Origin: Homalodisca vitripennis
Taxonomy: Eukaryota; Arthropoda; Insecta; Hemiptera; Cicadellidae
Reading direction: 5' to 3'
NCBI RefSeq assembly: GCF_021130785.1
Contig: NW_025777604.1
Span: 1-64,000 of the forward strand
DNA: 64,000 nucleotides
Shown: one piece after another, positions 1 through 11,939 of the stretch
Position numbering within the stretch: the stretch's first letter is position 1
How the letters are laid out: every line of letters begins with the position of its first letter
Notes under the pieces: generated by a model
Database searches by the model: none
What the model was told of the DNA's origin: nothing
The model's input: only the letters and a program-made list of their open reading frames with translations
Program-made: the position numbers and the translations under genes

Positions 1-331
1 TCAATAGGATGCTACAAGCCTCTGGGACCATATTATTTTTAAGGAGTCTGAGATTTTTGAAAAGAGCAGCTTGTGGGCAATTCCATCGTGTCCAAATTTA
101 TGAAAGAAACCATTTTATGAATAATTCTACCAGTTCTGAACTTTATTAACTTTTTTAGACATGCAATTAATTTAATACATATGAACATGTATTTAGCTAG
201 TAAAACAGTTGAAACATACTTAATAGCAATGCTTTTGGACATTATTATAGATTTCCATGGAAACAACAAGGAAAGATTTTGGAGTGACTTAAATTTGTTT
301 TGATAGTTCACCTTCTTTTTTTTCCCAAAAG

Positions 332-417
332 TACCTACTCGCAGTAAGCCTGAGTACCACCCACCAGGAACAGGATGTGATGGCGGAGGAGCAGGACCAG
401 GACAAGGACCTACATGG
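332..417 (+). other. Exon-like Gly/Pro-rich core, array copy 1
   Basis: This is the best-preserved copy of a core that recurs through the window. A pyrimidine run (ccttcttttttttccc) and an AG at 330-331 precede it, and a perfect GGTAAGT donor follows at 417-423. A second possible acceptor ends at 344, giving an 86- or 73-bp exon. The frame starting at 331 reads PTRSKPEYHPPGTG, then a Gly/Pro-rich stretch ending GPGQGPTW. The next frame is also open and reads acidic and Gln-rich (EEQDQDKD), so the coding frame is not settled. I recognise no family. It may be a real small exon of a gene extending beyond the window, a decayed duplicate exon, or a non-coding repeat that happens to carry splice-like edges. 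Confidence 0.3.
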
Positions 418-1015
418 GTAAGTTTCTTTTATTATTTAGAAATATCAGCTTCCGCTCTTTCTATATATTTTTACCCAAAGTAGTTTACATCCTAGTTTTA
501 GCGACTATTAACCATAACACTAGTCACTAGAAAATCAAATATGTTTCAAAAACTGAATTAAAATAAAAAAGAAATTTATATTTGTTGATAGTTGAATTAG
601 GTATCCATTCATGTTTTTGTAAATATTATAATTAGTTACCGGTACATTTATTTATATAATCAGATAGATGCTGATAAAGTTTTTCCAAAAAGATGATTAG
701 GAGAGATATAGTTGGGCCTACTTTTAAATAGTTGATAAAAAATCAATACTTATCATTAACAGCAACCATTCTGAAATTTTCATAATCCAGAGATAGACAA
801 TTCAAATAAATTAGTGTACAATAGGTAACTAATTTTAACATTCTTAACTAATTCACGTAAAATTATTGAACCCGTGAGAGATACCCTTGTTAGATAGCTC
901 CTAAACAACCATAGTGGGTCTAATGAAATATTTTATCAAATTCTAAATCATTCCGATTCTCCAAAAGTGCCTCATTGACTGTTATGATATTATTTTTTTC
1001 CATAAAACAGTATGA
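418..1015. other. Post-core flank of copy 1, otherwise nothing seen
   Basis: The first 120 bases match the sequence that follows the core in other copies: 'cttttattatttagaaatatcagcttccgctc', then 'agtagtttacatcctagttttagcgactatta' and 'cataacactag'. Beyond about 540 it is A+T-rich, with no open frame or element that I can identify. Confidence 0.45.
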
Positions 1016-1200
1016 TACATCGATATCCGTGTCTGTGAGAGGAGGGGGAGTTCCACCCTGCGCGATTTGTTAGACGGCATCTACGCACGTGACCAATGCC
1101 GTTAGTGTTTTGTGTTAGTGCACGCGTGTCAGTGTCAACACTATGTTTAGTTCGATATTGTGACTAGAGTGTTGTGTGTTTGTAATAAACATTTTATACT
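1016..1200 (+). other. G+C-richer island ending in a polyadenylation-like signal
   Basis: This island stands out from its surroundings in composition (gaggagggggagttccaccc, acgcacgtgacc, cacgcgtgtcagtg). It ends in a G/T-rich stretch with AATAAA at 1184-1189. It could be the 3' end of a transcribed unit or part of an LTR. There is no long open frame, and I cannot assign it. Confidence 0.2.
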
Positions 1201-2039
1201 ATTATAGTTTATTATTATTATAATTTAAATGACAAAACGATTTGGATAGCATTATTCTTAGTTGAATTGAAAAGGTTAAAGAAGATTGTTCCCCCCATTT
1301 ATTGCCAGTGTCAATAAATCTGATGCTCCATCAGAGCATTCGATACACAATAATTTTTTCATCACTTGTGTTGTTACTTACTGCTCTGTCAGAAAGTTAA
1401 TTTATTTACTAATTTATGCAGTTCAAATATTTAGTAGCTTGCTTAATGTATATTTGCGTAAAAATAATATTTAACTAAAGTTAAATGATAATTGGTAAAA
1501 TATTGTGAAAAACCATGCACTGGTGCCATAACTGTGGAAAATAAGGAAAATAAACGTAAAAACGTGTAAAACGGTTTATTCTTAACATATTTACAGTTTT
1601 TTAAGAACCAATGCTTGCATGGTAAAAATTTAACTTAACTTATTGCCTATTATTATTTACTAAACTATATTTATAATTTACAAAACATATATGTTTATAA
1701 TTTTTTTAAATGCATTATTCTAAAACGATGTAATAAAATAATTATATAATTTTTTTAAACCCACAAAAACTATAACTAATCAAAAAACTGATACAACACA
1801 CTTAAGAATTGCAAAATATTAGTGGTAAGAAACACCAACACAATGTTAGATGGGAGCTATACATGAAACCTGCTACGTATGTGGATTGGACGGGACCACA
1901 TCACAAGATAAACTCGATAGAAAACTTTAGGAAAGAAAACTTAATCTACAGGCTTTACTTTTATAAATACGTTATTGAAATTTACACCAGAGATCTCTTT
2001 CATTGATCTACAAACTGAAGGAGTAGAATTTCATACATT
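1201..2039. other. A+T-rich, nothing recognised
   Basis: Only short chance frames are present. No tRNA, transposon end or tandem repeat was seen. Confidence 0.4.
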
Positions 2040-2345
2040 CAATGACTCACTGGACTCCATTGTAACTTTCAAACAATAAACCATCCTAGACTGTAACATT
2101 TGCTATTGTGTGAAAAATTAAATAGCTGTATTTACACATTTAAAGTACACCAAGTGAATAAATAGTTTTCCAGAATGTGTTTGAGTAGACATCTTCAACC
2201 ATCCTGGCAGCTAAGTGATTATTGCGTTAGCTTATCAACTGCAGGGCCCGAGTTCGAGTTCCGTACGGGAACGCTGTTTTGCACGCTAAAACTCGTCTTG
2301 ATCTAGCCTCCTGTAGACTTCTTTTCTTAGTACAAACATAATAAC
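2040..2345 (+). repeat. Array module with tRNA-like (SINE-like) head, copy 1
   Basis: A box A-like TGGCAGCTAAGTG lies near 2205-2217 and a box B-like GAGTTCGAGTTCC near 2250-2262. The spacing is typical of a tRNA-derived RNA polymerase III promoter. The same block ('ccagaatgtg', 'gtagacatctt', then box B) recurs at about 28,620-28,710 and 59,680-59,770, each time downstream of the 'actggactcca' segment. It is therefore part of the larger duplicated unit. No tRNA cloverleaf can be completed, so it is a SINE or tRNA relic, not a tRNA gene. Confidence 0.45.
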
Positions 2346-2879
2346 AGAATAAATAATTACAAGTATTTACAGTAGAGATAACTATTTTTAATTTGATCAA
2401 TTTGTTATTGTGATCTTTAAATTATAAGAAAATATTTGTATATCCTTTGACTTTCATAATAAAATTTAATCTCAGTAGCTTATTTTAAGTTTTTTTAATG
2501 AGTATATATTATTTATATACAACGAATTTAACGACATTTTTCTCTCTTGATATAAATTAGTGTATCCCTTCAAAATATTTATGTGCTAATTACAATTTAA
2601 ATTGCATCTTATGACTGTTATAAGATAACGAATTCTCAATGAATTCCTTATTTAATACCCCAAGGCAATAAATGTTGGTCATCCCTCAGAAGTACTTATA
2701 TAGCCGGAAACAACGTGTACATTAATGTATTATATACGAGTACTAATGCGCCTTATTCTACGCTAAATACACATATATGAAATACCCATTAATAATCTGT
2801 TTTTTAGGAAACCAAAATTCTTAACGTTTAACTTCTATGGGCAGTATATCCTCTCATTTTAGGTGCAGGATGCTTCATA

Positions 2880-3430
2880 CTTGTATAGTAGGGAAGTTAT
2901 AGCATGACCGGTGGGATGCGCGTGAGGAGTGGAGGAGGTGAAGCGCGTGGGGGCACAATCTAGAGTAGGGGAGTGAATACGGTGCTACTACCTCTACTGA
3001 GAGTTTTCGGCTCCCGGCTCATAGTTGTGGCGGGGGCCGAATATTGTAGTGTTTGCCAACATTTCTAGGCCCTTATGTTCTTACCAACGTGGTCTTTTAT
3101 GATGAGCAATTTAGTACAGGAGACCTAGAGAATATTTGTTGAACATTTTCTAGACTCTTTTGTAGTTACGGCGACGGACTTTTATGATGGGGAATTCAAT
3201 ACAGGAAATCTTGGAAATACTGGGACCATGATGTACGTGATCTTAACAATGACTATGTTCTGCCGAAAATTGTGTTCATAGCTCCACCCTTCTTAATGAG
3301 TTCCGCAGTAGAGATACCTGGTGGTAAGAAAGGGTTCTCATAAATTGGGAAGGGGTAGGAATTTATATTATTCCAGAAATTCCAGTTGCCTCTATGACAC
3401 ACGCTGTTGAACTTTCTTCAAATGTTATAA
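2880..3430. repeat. Unidentified G+C-richer element with an 85-bp diverged duplication
   Basis: The start at 2880-3060 is G+C-rich (gcgtgaggagtggaggagg, cggctcccggctc). At 3094 and again at 3179 the motif 'cttttatgatg' is followed by similar sequence (agtacaggagacctagagaat versus aatacaggaaatcttggaaat), giving an 85-bp diverged tandem duplication. I recognise no transposase or terminal repeat. It may be an old mobile element or the relic of a retroposed transcript. Confidence 0.25.
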
Positions 3431-4904
3431 GTGTGTTGGTTTCTGCTGTCCCGTTTCATAAAATGGTGAACATTTGCAATCACTTCTCTTGTTTGGGCCG
3501 TGTATAACCTTTCTACCTCCAATTTTACTTTTTTACATTACGATCCATCACAAACTCTTTACTTAAAACGTAATGAGCACAACGCAATTAATTCACAAAT
3601 TGTATTAGGCTACAACTCGTGAAATGGCACAAGCGAATGTTTTTTGGGCGGTACGTACTCGTATAGAAAGACTGGTGACCGGAAGTTCACAAGGCTAAAT
3701 ACGGCAACAGACTGAGCCGATCCACCCCCCCACCACTTTAGTTCCGTCTTTGCCTACGGCGCATCTCGAAGTCACCGGTCATCGCTATAACTTCTCTACA
3801 ATATATTGGATCTTTTACCTACGCTTTAAATTGACATACATTAAAGGGCAGTGATCAATAAATTATTTGTAAAATATAAACTTCGCATGCTTATTACGTA
3901 GTCAAAAATGAACCATGCAAAACATTAGACAATGAATAATAGAAACATTCAATCAAAATGGTGGCAGCTGCTTTAAACCCGTCCTTGTAGGGATGGCTGT
4001 TCGTTTCTAATGTAGATTTTTGTGCTCGAATTCATTAGAATAACATTTCATTATTTAGCTAAAATAGCTAATGATAATGTATCATTGTAGATATATATGC
4101 ATATGTTGTATTTAAAAGCAAAGTTTCACCTAATTTTAATTGTAGTTTACCATGGAAAAATTTAAATTAAAATAAATTTAAATTTAATAGATGGATAATA
4201 TTAAAGATTGTATAGAATAATGAATTATATAACGAAAAAACTTATAGGAAATTAAATTAAATTTGTAAGTAATGAAATATAGTACACAGTCAAAACAATT
4301 CTGTTGAAAACTATAAATAATACAGAAATTAAAATTAAACTAAAAATTGCTAATTAGCTTACTAAACAATCGAGCGGCCATAAAAGCATGAGCGTGCATG
4401 TGTGTACGCTTAGACTAACATGAAAATTGTTCATAGGGTGCCATCAACAATACCGGGAACAATCATAGTAAAATAAAATCTTTATTAGGATATTTTTCAT
4501 TTTCTAATATTCATTATAGTGGATACTACTTTCCGTTTCACAAGCCAACGCAACACTTTGTATTCTGTAATTTCTTCAGATCAATAAAACAAAAATATCA
4601 GAAGATTTCGATAAATTTAAATTTTGAAACTTTCGTACTGTCAGATTTCAATTGTTTGACTTGCTAAGAATCTAAACTGTATATACACAATTTTTTTCAT
4701 AAACCTAATATTTTAAAATGTAACAAACATGTGTAAAATAAAAGTTGAGGAACATTTGATAGGTTTTTTTAAAGTAATGATTATCAAGAGTTTTAATATT
4801 TAGAAGATTGTTGTTATTTTTGAATTCAAAAAATTAGTAGGTAAAACGTTTTCAAAAGTAATTTATCCTTTTAAGTATCCTTTTCGACAAATTCTGAAAT
4901 GACG
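3431..4904. other. A+T-rich, nothing recognised
   Basis: A short inverted pair (tgaccgg near 3674, ccggtca near 3776) flanks a G+C-richer stretch and might mark an old small element. The support is too weak to call one. The rest is A+T-rich without coding frames. Confidence 0.35.
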
Positions 4905-5656
4905 TTTCCAAATGTCATGTCGTGTCGTGTATTGTAGAATAATTAGAAATAGTAAAAGATGTCTTGTCGTACAGATTCCCTGCACGTTGCATCCAATCAG
5001 TAATAATGTAACACATTTATCAGTTACGAGGAAAAAAACTTATAAGAATCTTTATAGTTAAGGTTTATTTACCCGTTTGTGCCTCTAAAATTTATGTGTT
5101 GGGGTAATCAGACAACAAACGTTTAGTTTTATTAGTAGTCGTGACGTCAGCAATATAAGGGACAGCTAAAACGTAAGCAGCAGTTTTAGTAAAATATTAT
5201 TTTATATCCATGGAAACAAAATAACATTTATAATTTAATGTTTTAAAATAAGTCTAAAGTTTTATGTCGCTGCATTTTTCAAATTTCCTTCAACTCACAG
5301 CTAGTCGTGGAAGTAGCACCAGGAACAAGATGATTGGCCAGAAGCAGGACAAGGACCAGGACTTACAAGGATAAGTTACTTTAATGCAATTTTAATCATA
5401 GATTTTACTTGCTATTTCTCGTTATACAAAGCAGTTTACATCCTAGTTTTAGCGATTATTTACAGCACAAAACGCCACAATATTTCATACGTAGCGCTAA
5501 CAGAAGTACAAATTAAATATAGTTAATACACTGTATTTTTAAGTTTTGTGTAAAAGCTACTAATTCATGTTTGGTGCTATGTATAATTCTCTTAGTACCC
5601 AAAGAGTACAGGGAGAATCAGTTTACAATATTTCTTATTGAATGGACACCAATAGA
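4905..5656 (+). repeat. Array unit copy 2 (leader, core and B module)
   Basis: This stretch is closely similar, with only scattered differences by eye, to about 61,290-62,033. In order it holds the leader 'gtttgtgcctctaaaatttatgtg', a CRE-like site and TATA-like box, 'atccatggaaacaaaa', and the core at about 5,305-5,370 (gcaccaggaacaagatg, aggacaaggaccagg). It then has 'cagtttacatcctagtttt', 'cacaaaacgcc' and the B module 'agtacccaaagagtacaggg'. The donor position reads AGGATAAGT, so the GT seen in copy 1 is absent. A LINE fragment interrupts the unit on its right. Confidence 0.75.
5142..5160 (+). promoter_or_regulatory. CRE-like site next to TATA-like box in array unit
   Basis: A perfect TGACGTCA octamer at 5142-5149 is followed by TATAAGG at 5154-5160. 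The related copy at 61,513-61,520 keeps the octamer but reads TATTAGGG. The copy near 54,974-54,990 reads GACGTCAGC followed by TATATAA. The arrangement lies about 160 bp upstream of the exon-like core. It looks like a small promoter, but no transcript evidence is available. Confidence 0.25.
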
Positions 5657-5831
5657 TCAAGTCAAGTCAAGTCGCTGTGACTGTGTGGGGGTGGATCCCC
5701 CACATCTTTTAAGGCCTCTGCCGGTTAGGCTTTTGCCTTGTGTCCTCGAGGGTCAAAGCCCTAGTAGCTTTCGCTACCTGTCAGTGGGGTGAAGTGTCGT
5801 GGTGCAGTCGAAGTTGTAGTCGATGTCATCA
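5657..5831 (-). mobile_element. 5'-truncated Jockey-type LINE fragment (3' end)
   Basis: The sequence matches the 3' untranslated end of the long LINE at 15,419-20,155 (gtcgctgtgact, gtggatcccccacatctt, ctgccggttaggctttt, gcagtcgaagttgtagtcg). The element's 3' end points left, and it carries a short tail of GACTT repeats (5657-5670, read on the minus strand). The 5' truncation is near 5831. It inserted just after 'aatagat' in array unit 2, as shown by the uninterrupted copy at 62,030. No clear target-site duplication was found. Confidence 0.85.
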
Positions 5832-6184
5832 ACTGAAGGCAAATCACCTCAGACTATTTAAAAATTATATGAAATTTATATTTATTCTCTAACCTTTCAA
5901 CCTTTCACCGATTTTTTGTAATTATTTATGGGTTTTTTAATATAACATGGTAACTTGTTTACCAAATAACTATACAATTGCAGTTTAAGAGCACTGCACT
6001 CTAGACTACTTAAATTATATACAACAAAGCGAACAATTTAATCAAATCTACAAGGTTTTTTAGTTACAGATATACTAATTAACAATAAAATGTCATCGAA
6101 TAGTGTCTGTTGATATTATATCCAAGCGATAATAATTTATCACATCAACCATACTCTAGGATAGTAAAAATAATCGTATTATTT
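5832..6184. other. A+T-rich, nothing recognised
   Basis: Nothing beyond low-complexity A+T-rich sequence was seen between the LINE fragment and the next unit. Confidence 0.35.
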
Positions 6185-7240
6185 TTGTATTTTGGATGTA
6201 TGTGTATGAATAATCAGATAACAACAATCGACTTAATTTTATGTTACTAATCGTAACGTAAACAAGCAAATGAAGGTAAAAAATAAAATAAAAATTCATA
6301 ATTTAAACATACACAGCTGTCTATATATATTTTTTAAATCCATGGAAACCTCAAAAGAAAAGGTATTTAAATGTTTTTTATTAGTTAAGAAGTTCTGTTT
6401 ACAAAAGTCGATGATTTCTTACTATATTGTATTGGGAAAGCATGATCAAGAATAATATGCGATGATAAAGCTTGACAAGGGCCAGGACTTTTCATAGTTC
6501 AGCTTTATGTTCAAAGTTGCTCAACACGCAGGACGTGGAAAATCTACACCAAGAGGTCGATTGCAAAGACCAGAATCAGCACAAGGACTTAGAGATGAGT
6601 TACTTTAATTATTTATAAATCAAAGTTTATGCTCTCAGTATTCGTTTTACCAAAAGCAATTTATATCCTAGTTTTTGCGATTATTAATCACAGCAAAAAC
6701 GTTAAAAGTGTACCAGTGTAATAATAAAATGTTATAAATTGAAAGGGATTCTTTAGTTTTTAAGGAATTTTACAATACGTTTATTACTTGTTTCGTGAAC
6801 AGTCAATTAAATATGTAAAACTTTTTTCAAAAAATAATAAGAACGTGAGATTTAGGATTTTTAATTCTTTCAGTACTCTAAGCGTACAAAAAGAATCAGT
6901 TTACAATGTACTACATTTAACTTGCAATTTTTCTTTTAAGATCCATTCATACATATATTTAAAAAGTATAAAGATTACTAAGAAAATTATTTACTTTTAA
7001 ATCTCTAAAGAGACTTTCAAGCATTTTTATAGTAGGGTACATATTTAGAATAAGTTTAAATTAAAGAATGCTAACTTAATTATGATTAAAATATAAAAAT
7101 TTATCCCGTTAACTACTTTAAACTCAATAATTAAATTAAAATATTCTCTAGATTTTTAGAGAGATGTAGTATATCATATTTAATTTATCCAATTAGTTAC
7201 TGAGATTACCACTAGAGCTCTCTTCCAATTTACAAGAGAT
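6185..7240 (+). repeat. Array unit copy 3 (leader, core, B and H modules)
   Basis: The leader 'ggatgtatgtgtatgaataatcagataacaac' is followed by 'aaatccatggaaacctc'. A diverged core lies at about 6,465-6,600: 'caagggccaggactttt', then 'caacacgcaggacgtgg', ending 'cacaaggacttagagatgagttac'. Next come 'atcctagtttttgcgattattaatcacagc', the B module near 6,875 (agtactctaagcgtac), and an H module (attatttacttttaaatctctaa, 'caattagttactgagattacc') to 7,240. The layout most resembles copy 7 near 23.4-24.7 kb, which has the same 'caacacgcag-acgtgg' insertion. No reading frame is preserved. Confidence 0.65.
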
Positions 7241-7495
7241 TAAAAATTAGTAATTTAAGTAATACAGTTATAGAAACAACTTATTATATTCATTTTATAC
7301 TTTAAATTTCATTTAAAGTATGTAAAATAACATAACTCTGTTTCATGCCAAAGTATAATTAATCGTTAACGAGAATATTAGTAAACATATTTAAATAATT
7401 GTAGGTTGTGTTATTTCTACTAATTTTGTTTGTGATTACAATCGATACACCAAAGTACATTAAGACCTCCTAATATTTGAAAATGCTCTTCGAGT

Positions 7496-7534
7496 ACCTT
7501 TACTCAAAAATAAAAATTATTATTGAGTAAAGGT
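7496..7534. repeat. 12-bp inverted repeat (hairpin)
   Basis: ACCTTTACTCAA at 7496-7507 pairs perfectly with TTGAGTAAAGGT at 7523-7534 across a 15-nt A+T-rich loop. The following 150 bases repeat GAGT and GAGTAA motifs. This may be the end of a small foldback element. Function unknown. Confidence 0.55.
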
Positions 7535-9089
7535 AAAATGTTACAATTTAAATTACTCATTGCTCTAATCTTCGGGAAATATTTTGCGTAATTACTTGAG
7601 TCGGCGAGTAAACTGAGTGGGATAATTGGGTTGAAGTGATGAAACATTTCTCAGTGTTATGTCAGACTGAGTGAGTAATGAAGCGGAGAGAGATGATGGG
7701 TTTTCTCGTGAAAAACATGCAGCAATTGTTAGTCATTTATTGCTTAGGAATATTTTTGCAACTTTTTTTATACACTAGATATCGAAATACAAAACCACCC
7801 AAAAGGTTTGTATGCATTAGACCACTGAAATATTAGCTTTATATAGTTAGCAATGTCTACTATTTATCATGAAAACAAACAAAATATTTTAAAAAGTCGG
7901 TCTGACCGTACAGTATAATATATATGTTTCCTTTTAGGAACAAACTTAAAATTGGTTGAAAATAAAACTACCGAGAGTTACAAGCTAATAATACGCTCTT
8001 ACAAATTTAATAAATATTTTGAGTTTAAATAATCTGATAATACACATTTAGTACGATGCTATTCGTGCATCACGTAAATCCTACATATACTCCTGGTTTC
8101 TTATTTTGAGCTGTACATTGACACTTAAGCTGCAATCCGAAAGAGTGAAAAATTAAATAATATTTTTCAGAAGACTCAACATTAGTTAAAGACTACAACT
8201 GTGTTGTACTGTATGACGTAGTAAACTATTGTTGTATACTTGATGTTTATTAAGTATTGTTCACTGATAAGCTGAATATGAATTGAAAGTTCTGTAATTT
8301 ACTTGGGAAACTCTCAGTTAGGAAATCTCATTTTGTGGCTATGATTGTGATTTTCAAGATACATAAAATGACCGAAAACGTGGACTATTTGGAAGGATAG
8401 GGTAGCTCTTCTTGCACCCTCCGAATTTCTTTATGTTAATTACTTAAAAAGGTAATTTGAGGTACTCAGTATGAGTATAAATATTATTTTTATTTTAAAG
8501 TATAATGCTTACAAATATGTTTTGCTGAACGAGCCGCAAAAATAAAAGTGACTTATAATTAAAACAAAACAAACTGTTTAAATATTTCTGGCTATATTAT
8601 CCAGAATAAACTATGGTAATAAAATTATAGAAAGCTCTTATATATTCTAAATAAAGGTAGTGCAAATGGTAATGGTTTAAATAATTAATTTTAATTACAA
8701 GTGTTTTTGGCAACTTCCGTACCAATCGATTTTTGGGAAGATATATGTTTTTTATATATGTTTTTTTTATGTAACTTGCGCCCTCAGAATTAGTATATTA
8801 AACCATCCTAACCAACCTATATATGTTTATGTTACATTTTTGTATTAGCATATTCTAACATACTAGTTCTGAAGATATTATTAATAGAGAAAATTATAAA
8901 CATTTCTTGATTGGTAGGAACATCGTAATAGAATATTATATCTTTTTATACGTAGATACAAAGAATGTAGCTTTCTTAGATTTAAATACGATTAACTTAG
9001 GATTATTATTGCAACTATACTTAAATATCATAATTACAGCTTTGAATAATCTAAAAAATATACAACAATGTTGGTATAATTTTACATGC
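7535..9089. other. A+T-rich, nothing recognised
   Basis: Short chance frames only. A GAGTAA-rich patch occurs at 7,540-7,700. Confidence 0.35.
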
Positions 9090-9330
9090 GATTGATGAGT
9101 TTATCTTCAGTTCTCCTTCCTCATACGTGTAGCGTTTGAAATCTCACGCTGTTGCAGACTTGACTCCTGAAATCTGGAGTCATGTTCGTCTGAAGTGACC
9201 CAAAAATAAGTGGCGACGAAAAACGAAAAAGCTAAAAAGCCCCCTGCAAAGTTTCGACATCAAAGGCAACCAGATAAGTGCAATATAGGTTAGAAGAGGT
9301 ATTCTCATCTTATAAAAATTAATTAGAAAT
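9090..9330 (+). repeat. Array module C, copy 1
   Basis: This resembles 56,700-56,880 and 63,195-63,380: 'gtagcgtttgaaatctcacgctgttg', 'ggcgacgaaaaacgaaaaag' and 'gcccc-tgcaaagtttcgaca'. In the two downstream copies this block follows a mariner remnant. Here no mariner sequence is visible upstream, so the element was either lost here or inserted later in the other lineage. Confidence 0.55.
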
Positions 9331-9639
9331 ACGTAAAATGTTATATCGAAAACCGTACTTAAAAGATAATTTTCGATCATGTACAACATAATCAACTATT
9401 CTTTAAAATTTGATATAAAATGGTTTGCAATGTTTTATTTTAAAATGAAACAACCTCATTTGGAGTTATTGTATAACTGTTTGGTAACAAAGCGTATAAT
9501 TTGTTTGTTTTCAGTTTAAATAAGTAATCTTTCCCTCTAAAGGCAATGCCCAGGAGGTTTTTTAAAAAAGTAACCATTCCAAAATATCATTATTAAAGTA
9601 TTTCATAATAATTAAATTGTGACGTATATAGTTTTCTCT

Positions 9640-10560
9640 GTAGAATGTATGTGTATGGGTAATTAGATAAGTAGAGAATTTATTTCTTATTAGTAGTATC
9701 CTTGACATAGAAAGGCAACAAAATATAAAATAATGATAAATGCATATGAAATATATCAAACCGCTTCCAAACAATCATTATTTAATATCCATAGAAAAAG
9801 AACTTCTGATATTTTAATATGTTTGAACATTAAATACTATTGCGAGTATGTTTTAGCATTTCCCAAAGTCAGATAATCACTACATGTAGTACTATGTGAT
9901 GGTCAGTAGCTGGACGAAGACCAGAATTTACAAGGCTGTTACTTCTATTACTGAGTAGTATTCACAATTTCTCCTAATAATGACTCTTGATATCCAAAGC
10001 AGTTTACATTTAAGTTTAGTAAGTATTAAACACAACACAACACACTAGATCAGTTTATATGAAACGAAGGCCTGATTCTAAAGCAAAAGAAATTTTATAT
10101 CTGTTATTTCGTCGGATTTCCCTTTATCTTGCAAAGATTTTTACTGTTTTCAAACATTTTTCATTATTTAAAAGCTACTAAACTTGTGTTTTGGGTTGTT
10201 TTAATCCTCTCTGTGCCCAAAGCGTGCAGGGAGAATCGGGTTCAATCATATGGAAAATCATCAGCAGGTACAGCAGTTTAGGATCGGTTTAACATAGTTG
10301 ATAAAGAATAATTAATCTGTTATGAGAAGGATTTTTTAACGTACGTCTTCCAGCAAATTTATGGATGTTTTGGTCAGGCTAAATATTTAATTTATTTGAA
10401 ATTATCGTATTTTACCTGAATAACATTAATAATAGCTTACTAATTCATGTTTGATGCTTAAAACTAATTAATTTATATATGGCTTAAAACATTTCTGCAG
10501 AAAAATATAGTCCATAATTCCTAACTTATTCAGTTAGTTACGTAAAACATACACCAGAGC
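9640..10560 (+). repeat. Array unit copy 4
   Basis: Leader 'agaatgtatgtgtatgggtaattagataag', 'aatatccatagaaaaag', and a diverged core near 9,890-9,935 (actatgtgatggtcagtagc, 'gaagaccagaatttacaagg'). These are followed by 'caaagcagtttacatttaag', 'cacaacacaacacactag', and a B module at about 10,205-10,240 (ctctgtgcccaaagcgtgcaggg). The position where copy 1 has a donor reads AAGGCTGTTAC, so no splice site is kept. Confidence 0.6.
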
Positions 10561-10839
10561 ATGCATCCATCCATAGTAATAAGACGTAGCAAATTAAAAT
10601 GTTACAGTAATGAAAATTATAAATTAAAATCAATTTCAATCTTCTTATAGTCTGAATAGCAAAATAGCAAAACATTTATAAAAAATGTTCTTGTACCCAG
10701 TTTGCTCAAAGAATTTTCTACTAGGCAGTTTTCTCTTTGATCATTGTGTAAAGGTTCGCTAATGGTCAGCCAAATCTTATGCAGTGATATGCACTATAAT
10801 CGAACTCGATATTGCTTTCATATAAATTAACCTATATAA

Positions 10840-11050
10840 TAACATGACTAGTTTGTGTTTCGCTCTGATTTTAATCGTCTCTGTACCCAAAGTGTGCAGG
10901 GAGAATCTATTTGCTATTTCATGAAAAGCTTTTACATCCATAGTGGTATTTACGTGTTTTACATACTTGATAAAAGTTTTATAGTTGTTCAAGAGAACTA
11001 TATTCTTACGTATGTCACACAGCCAGCCCTACGGCATTTTTTATGAAGTT
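10840..11050 (+). repeat. Second B module, duplicate of 10,180-10,400
   Basis: The sequence 'ttttaatcgtctctgtacccaaagtgtgcagggagaatc' reappears about 660 bp after the first B module of copy 4. The following block is also similar (acttgataaaag, ttcttacgtatgt). It is a local duplication inside the unit. Confidence 0.55.
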
Positions 11051-11939
11051 ACATATTCACAAATAGTTCAACCTAGTGTATAAAAACCAGCAAAGATTAA
11101 GAACGCTTAATTGTAGTAAGTGAAATTTTACACTAAACATTGTAATACGCGTGAGTAATAACTTAAGCGTGACTTCCAGAATACAAATAATTGAGCAGTG
11201 ATCCAATAATAATGAATAGAAAAATCATTGGTAATATTACTAAATTATTTTTTATTGAAATAAACATTTTTAATTACTTTATAAATAGTAAATTAACCAA
11301 AACTTCTGCCATGAAGAGCTCCTAGGAATGGTAATATAAACGGTGAAATTGATTTTGTTAGGATTTTTTTAATATATTAAAAACATATTAGTCACAAACT
11401 GAGCTATCGGTTTTTCAGATGCAGCTCTTTAAGAAAAGCTTTCGGAGTTTACGACAAATAGAACGTTGTTTATTAGATCACTAAGAGTAATAAGAGTCAA
11501 TTTGAGAAGAATTAAATATTGTTTTGATAATTTAAAGCAGAATACTTGTAATAATTAGACTAAAAAAAGCTTCATTCAATAAAAGGATATGGGATTTTTA
11601 AAGTTTGTATATGTATTAGGACTGGAAGCTTGTCATGTTTATTTGTAAAAAAATAATATCTAAAATATAGCATGTTTTATATATCATGAATTTATTTTAA
11701 GTTATACTATAGTAAAATGTAATTTCTGGACTTTTTGAAATTCTGTAAGAAAATTTTAAAGTTATCCTCATCAACTTTAAATTATTTTAATTTCTATTAA
11801 AAATTAGTATTATTATTAGTAAATCCTAAGGTAATTATAGTAGATACGGTTTTTTATGATTTTAGTTCATTATGTTATTTAGTCTATGCTTTCAAACGAT
11901 AAAAAATTCAACAAAAAATTATAACACCATATTGATTAT
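11051..11939. other. A+T-rich array flank
   Basis: 'gaaattgattttgttaggatttttt' near 11,345 resembles 60,955-60,985, so this is probably a diverged part of the same duplicated unit. No coding potential was seen. Confidence 0.35.

Noticed and set aside
2205..2275. A functional tRNA gene
   Set aside because: Box A- and B-like motifs are present, but no cloverleaf with paired acceptor and anticodon arms can be completed.
3660..3785. Small transposon bounded by TGACCGG and CCGGTCA
   Set aside because: Seven-base arms without a target-site duplication or second copy are not enough.
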